Part shown: positions 25,005-29,092 of the stretch, piece by piece | How positions within the stretch are numbered: the first letter of the stretch is position 1 | How the letters are laid out: every line of letters starts with the position of its first letter | Assembly (NCBI GenBank): GCA_036897485.1 | Contig: JAYMTF010000857.1 | Location: forward strand, 1-29,092 | Direction of reading: 5' to 3' | Length of the DNA stretch: 29,092 nucleotides | DNA from: Pelargonium nanum | Taxonomy: Eukaryota > Streptophyta > Magnoliopsida > Geraniales > Geraniaceae | Notes under the pieces: generated by a model | The model's database searches: none | Told to the model about the DNA's origin: nothing | The model's input: only the letters and a program-made list of their open reading frames with translations | Program-made: the position numbers and the translations under genes

Positions 25005-25570
25005 TAATTAATCTAGCAAAACCAGTTTACTTAATAACTGAATCAATCCCAGCAAGACCTCCGCAAGAATCATTTTCCCAAAAGAACAATCAACAAGACT
25101 TAAACGAATTTCTCTCCTATGAAAGGATAGACACCAAAAAATTAACAAAACCTTCAAGTAACAGACCTAAATGCAGAGTCATCACTCATGCCACACAAAC
25201 ATCAAGAACTGCAAGACTCTGGAAGTTTTGTTTCGTAAACCTAGAATTGAAGATGAAGCAGCAAAACATAACTTCTCATGATAGTCACACTATAATTCAA
25301 GCAGTAAATGCCTAACTGAATGGTTCAATTCTTCCACAATTCAAGCAGTAAATCACCCGACGACAAACTTAAGCACAAAAAACAGTTAGAACTCGCGTTT
25401 AAGAGCTAATTAAGTACATAATCTAGCAAAATTAATTAGGTTAATAGCTTAATCAATCCCAGCAAGACCTCCACAGTAATCATTTTCCATTTTTCCCCAA
25501 ACAACAATCCAAAGAAATTAACAAAACCTTCAAGTAACAGACCTAACAAAAGAATCATCAATCATACCAC
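25005..25570. repeat. direct duplication in NEK leader intron
   Basis: Blocks TAATCTAGCAAAA, TTAATA, AATCAATCCCAGCAAGACCT, ATCATTTTCC, CAACAATC and AAATTAACAAAACCTTCAAG followed by TAACAGACCTAA occur in the same order at about 25010-25170 and 25418-25545. The period is near 400 bp. A smaller repeat, AAACCAGTTTACTTAATAAC, occurs at about 24946 and 25019. Confidence 0.8.
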
Positions 25571-25804
25571 TCTAAACACCAAGTATCACAAGTCTCCACT
25601 AGAGGCCATTTCTTGCACAAACTCTAAAAAACACCATAAAAATCACAAATTTGAACACCCAATGAAAAACCCAATACAATCAGCACAAATCCTCCAACTG
25701 GGTAGGCAAGAAAAAGCTAAAAGACCACAAACCCACAAAGTAAAACCCCAAGAAACCCAGAAATTTTCAAATAAACTTGCAAAAACCAGAGAAAAATAAA
25801 GTAC

Positions 25805-26500
25805 CTGAAATCTGAGAAATGAAATGAACTATAGAGCAACACTCATTGCTACTATTCTTGTAGTCTTTGTACTAACAACCATGCATGAGACAAAACGCAA
25901 CCACAAAGATAAGACCATTTCACCAACAAAATTAAAGAAAAAAAATCACTGAAATTAAAGATATATAAATTTAAAAAATTGTTGCCATTGTCGGGTGAGA
26001 GAGAGAGAGAGCGGCAAAAAAGAAAAGAATTGGAACCCAAGAAAAAAGTGATTTGATTTGAAATCAATTTGAAATTCAAAATGTGGGGTCGAGAATCGGA
26101 AACAATAATATTTGTTTTTTTGCTGTGTGGGAAATTTAAATTGTTTGTTTATGTTTTTTTCTCGATTCTGGAAAACGACCGGACGGTAAAGCAGCCTGTG
26201 CACGAGTGCAAGTGCTACCAAACCAGACGCGAGGGCTCCACTTGGAAACGACAGCGCATCTGTTTCACCGACTGATACGCCGCCGTTTCGGAAGAAGCTG
26301 CAGCGAAATTGCGAAACAGAAGGCGTCGTTTTCGAGAGTTATTGTTGATTGACAGGCCTGAGAAACGGCGTCGTTTCTTTAAAAGGCCCATTGGGCCTTC
26401 CCAGCATGAAGGCTTGTTTGGTTCATATGAGGAGAAGAAACTAGGGTTAAACGGGCCCAATAGTATAAGCCCAAAATAAACCCAACAAAGCAATATCAAG
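25805..26500 (-). promoter_or_regulatory. NEK leader exon and promoter region
   Basis: Immediately upstream of the leader donor the strand is pyrimidine-rich on the sense side, with a (GA)n microsatellite at about 25997-26011 (CT in the sense strand), typical of plant 5' UTRs. Further up lie two GGCGTCGTTT boxes (about 26323 and 26367), the palindrome GGCCCATTGGGCC (about 26384-26397), a GGGCCCAA site (about 26452) and an ACTAGGGTT telo-box (about 26440). Site II (TGGGCC/GGCCCA) plus telo-box pairs mark promoters active in dividing cells. Regulatory meaning is inferred. Confidence 0.5.
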
Positions 26501-26525
26501 CCCAAAAGATACTGGGAAGTAGAAA

Positions 26526-26740
26526 TAGAGGTGGCAATTCGGGTTTCATGTCAGGGTTTCGGCTTTGATTGTAAAGGATTGACCCGAATCCGAGCCGAAA
26601 GGTAATCATGTCTGTTCGGGTTTCACGTGTTATATGTGTGAATTTGCTCGAACCGTCCTGCATTTTTTCAAAACCATTCACCCAATTCAAACTCAACCCA
26701 AAAATACTCGGGTCGGGAAAATATACTAAATGCACATGAA
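26526..26740. repeat. repeat starting TAGAGGTGGCAATTCGGG
   Basis: The left end matches the TAGAG-type terminus of the other hAT-like elements, and the interior has GACCCGAA / CTCGGGTCGGG words as in those copies. No CTCTA right end was found, so the copy is truncated or the boundary is obscured. Confidence 0.4.
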
Positions 26741-28110
26741 ACTGATGTTCACCTACACACTTGTAAGAGCAAAATGTTTAAGTAAAGAAAAGAATGGGTT
26801 AGATTATGCCGTCAATAAGTTACTGTTACCTCATTAAAATTTAAATTTAGCGGATCACTTTACTTCTATATATAAATCTATAGAAACGAATATGGATAAA
26901 AATTTAATGATAGCGTAAACTAAAATGAACCGTACTCATTTTATTATCTAGATATTTCACAAAAGTTATTGCTTCTTGTCACTTACTTTTCAATAATCTT
27001 TTTGAAACTATAAAAAATCTATGATAATATAATATTGGGATAAATTCTCTCCTAGAAAGAGCTTTTGAGAAACAGTCAAGAAGCATGTAAATCCAAAACA
27101 AAAGCAAACAGATTGAAGAATGGGTCTATACTACTTTAGAATCCTAAAATGTATCCATTTGCATATTTGAGGTCCATCTTGCTAAATGAGCATGTCATAT
27201 ATTCCTCTAGAGTTTGACCTAGAGTGTGTCAATGTCCCACTCCAATTACACCATCATTTTAGATCATTTGATTGAATCAAACAGTGTGTCATGTCAAATG
27301 TAGTCACTTTATCATTTATAAATAACGTACGTAACATCTAGTCATTCGAAGTAAGATTCTCTTTACTTGTCGTAACTTATTTTTTATTATGATCGTCTTT
27401 GCTGATATGTGGATACATATATCATGTTATTTCAATGATTGCATAAATATTCATAATTAATGTTTGTTTAGTAAAGACCCTTTTTCGTAAGTTATACCAA
27501 CAACGTTTGAAGGAAGTTTGATCATGAAATCTCGAGAAAAATATAACCCTTAAGTCACTATTTCAAAGGACATCGATCGATAGTAAAGACCTATTCATTG
27601 GTATAAGGTTGCATGGGCTTCCCATTGACATGCAAAAGTGATGCAATGATTATTAGCTCTTTGTCAATATTTTGATCATGCATTTTCATAATTACAAATC
27701 AATTATACATGAACAAGTCAACTGATTTGTCCCCTCCTCCACCAACATGCCCATCCATTTCATTTTTGCTCTTCTTCTTCTTCACATGTAATTTTATTTT
27801 TCTTTTACCTTACACACTTGTTTAATTTCAAGACCTCCATGATTTCCTTTTACTCACTTGAACAAATTGACTTGGTGACAAAATATATGTGTGTATTTTG
27901 ATTCCTAGGACAGATTTCACATAAATCCTGAAAAGATGGTTCAATACATATTGGCCTATTATTGGTAGTGCTGATTTGCAATTAATGGGTCTTTCTATTG
28001 GGGAATCCATGAGAGAAGCATGTGGTTACAAGTTGTTGAAGAAAATAAAAATAGTGGCCATGCATATCAAAGAAAAGCTTAAGTGTATACAAATAAATAT
28101 TCAACTCTTA
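26741..28110. other. AT-rich intergenic stretch, nothing recognised
   Basis: I checked both strands and see no family signature, tRNA, or clear terminal inverted repeats. A CTTCTTCTTCTTC run near 27770 and an ATCGATCGAT palindrome near 27574 are the only local oddities. The open frame at 27828-28010 (-) looks random. Confidence 0.5.
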
Positions 28111-28286
28111 ATTTATTGATACCACAAACTTTTTTTTTATGATATCTAAACATTTGTGCATTTTTGAAAATTGTGACATAACACCGATAACAATGATTAC
28201 ACGTGATTTCATAACCGAGTCTTAACAAAAAAACGAATTGATATTTTTCTTTCACTCTAGTAATCTAGTAATCACATCGTGAACTA

Positions 28287-28735
28287 GTGACAATGGATAT
28301 GTTAAAGCCTGGAAACCATTTGTCAATTTTGAAAATCGCGACATAATCAATGTATAGTTGATTGGGTAGACCGATCAAATTGCGTCCTGACGATCACCAT
28401 ACCAATTCAACTCTCTTTTTTTACAAACATTGGTGTCACACTGTAGACACCAATGGGTCCATTGGCACCTGACTCAAAAATCCCCATGAGGGCTGGTGAC
28501 AATGGATATGTTAAAGCCTGGAAACCACTTGTCAATTTTGAAAATCGTGACATAATCAATATATAGTTGATTGGGGTAGACCGATCAAATTGCGTCCTGA
28601 CGATCAACAGACCAATTCAACTCTCTTTTTTTTACAAACATTGGTGTCACACTGTACATGTATGGTAGACACCATGTATGGTAGACACCAATGGGTCCAT
28701 TGGCACCTGACTCAAAAATCCCCATGAGGGCTGGT
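28287..28735. repeat. recent tandem duplication with a hairpin
   Basis: Unit 1 (28287-28495) and unit 2 (28496-28735) are nearly identical: GTGACAATGGATATGTTAAA, GACCGATCAAATTGCGTCCT and CCATTGGCACCTGACTCAAA are shared. Unit 2 has a short internal doubling of CATGTATGGTAGACAC. Each unit carries an inverted repeat, CATTGGTGTC ... GACACCAATG (28428-28437 and 28446-28455 in unit 1). A more diverged third relative is visible at about 28145-28190 (ACATTTGTGCATTTTTGAAA, TGTGACATAA). Confidence 0.9.
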
Positions 28736-28949
28736 GGGGGTGTGATGATGAACAATTAAGGTTGATGGGTTAGGGTTTGAAGTGGATTGATCAAAAATGC
28801 TAAAGCAAAGTATATATGGCTGTGGAATCAATGCCATCCTAGAAGATCCACTAGCATATTTGCCTCTCCTTTGGACCACCAATTTTCACTATAGGTTGGT
28901 CAGGCAAAATATTGGCCACAATAGGTTGGTTGGACTAGTAGACAAAAGG

Positions 28950-29092
28950 GAAGTTTTTTTTTGAACCAAAGAGAATTTTATTAACTCTTATCCGCAATTA
29001 AAAGTGGGGAAATAAACTCAGGCGAATGAGAACCCATCCACCCAATAGTATCGGACAAGGATAACGAGGACCTAGATAAAGCATGAGCCACT
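28950..29092 (-). mobile_element. LINE 3' end with ORF2 C-terminus, continues past window
   Basis: On the minus strand a short frame reads VAHALSRSSLSLSDTIGW and ends FISPLLIADKS followed by TAA. VAHALSR resembles the end of the RNase H-like domain of plant LINE ORF2 (typically VAHxLAR). A short UTR, TTAATAAAATTCTCTTTGGT, then TC and a poly(A) run complete the 3' end. The body lies beyond the right edge. Only the tail is seen, so intactness is unknown. Confidence 0.7.

Larger units (their letters stand above)
24675..25804 (-). other. NEK leader (5' UTR) intron
   Basis: The start-codon exon has an acceptor (GAAGCAG then GAAGTGG at 24674/24675) 18 bp before ATG. A donor is visible at 25804/25805 (TTTCAG then GTACTTT). 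Between them are 1130 bp of AT-rich DNA with no start-compatible coding. Introns in the 5' leader are common in plant kinase genes and often raise expression. The splice choice is by motif only. Confidence 0.55.

Noticed and set aside
24914..25315. 133-codon plus-strand open frame in the NEK leader intron
   Set aside because: It spans duplicated intron repeats and the GC-rich patch boundary. Composition is random and there is no domain signature.
26215..26505. 96-codon minus-strand open frame upstream of NEK
   Set aside because: It overlaps promoter motifs (Site II, telo-box), and the translation has no recognisable family pattern.

Overview
The window is nuclear DNA of a flowering plant, almost certainly a eudicot. 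Genes have GT-AG introns, introns and spacers are AT-rich, and there is a plant-type tRNA gene, tRNA-derived (Au-like) SINE sequence, LINE tails, short hAT-like elements, and plant-specific families (plant NEK, FORKED/VAN3-binding, chlorophyllase, LIFEGUARD). I cannot name the species.

Layout. Positions 1-2206 (-) hold a broken nucleoredoxin-like gene that runs off the left edge. Positions 2260-4400 hold repeats, a short unrecognised coding remnant and a LINE-like tail. A tRNA-Thr(CGU) lies at 4460-4531 (-) and a MITE-like element at 4655-5379. A 5'-truncated, frameshifted chlorophyllase pseudogene lies at 5588-6246 (-). Four intact gene models follow, each reconstructed exon by exon with consistent reading phase: a LIFEGUARD/Bax-inhibitor-1 protein (+, 7278-9203, 241 aa); a VAN3-binding/FORKED-like protein with DUF828 and PH domains (-, 9598-12884, 454 aa); a 2-oxoglutarate/Fe(II) oxygenase-like protein (-, 16536-18977, 441 aa); and a NIMA-related kinase (-, 20205-24656, 585 aa, with a leader exon beyond 25805). 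Positions 12885-16535 and 26520-29092 are gene-poor and carry microsatellites, diverged tandem duplications, fold-back elements and LINE sequence at the right edge.

The genes do not form a pathway; this is an ordinary plant neighbourhood. LIFEGUARD proteins act in endomembrane cell-death and stress control, VAN3-binding proteins in vesicle traffic and vein patterning, and NEKs in microtubule-linked growth.

What stands out is structural. Tandem duplications repeatedly copy an exon edge together with its splice site (nucleoredoxin exon 2 acceptor; the oxygenase exon 1 donor, three copies in all). Two genes are decaying with identifiable lesions. At least four short TAGAG...CTCTA hAT-like elements are present. 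A GC-rich patch sits in the AT-rich NEK leader intron. I found no new defence or biosynthetic system, no CRISPR array and no virus.
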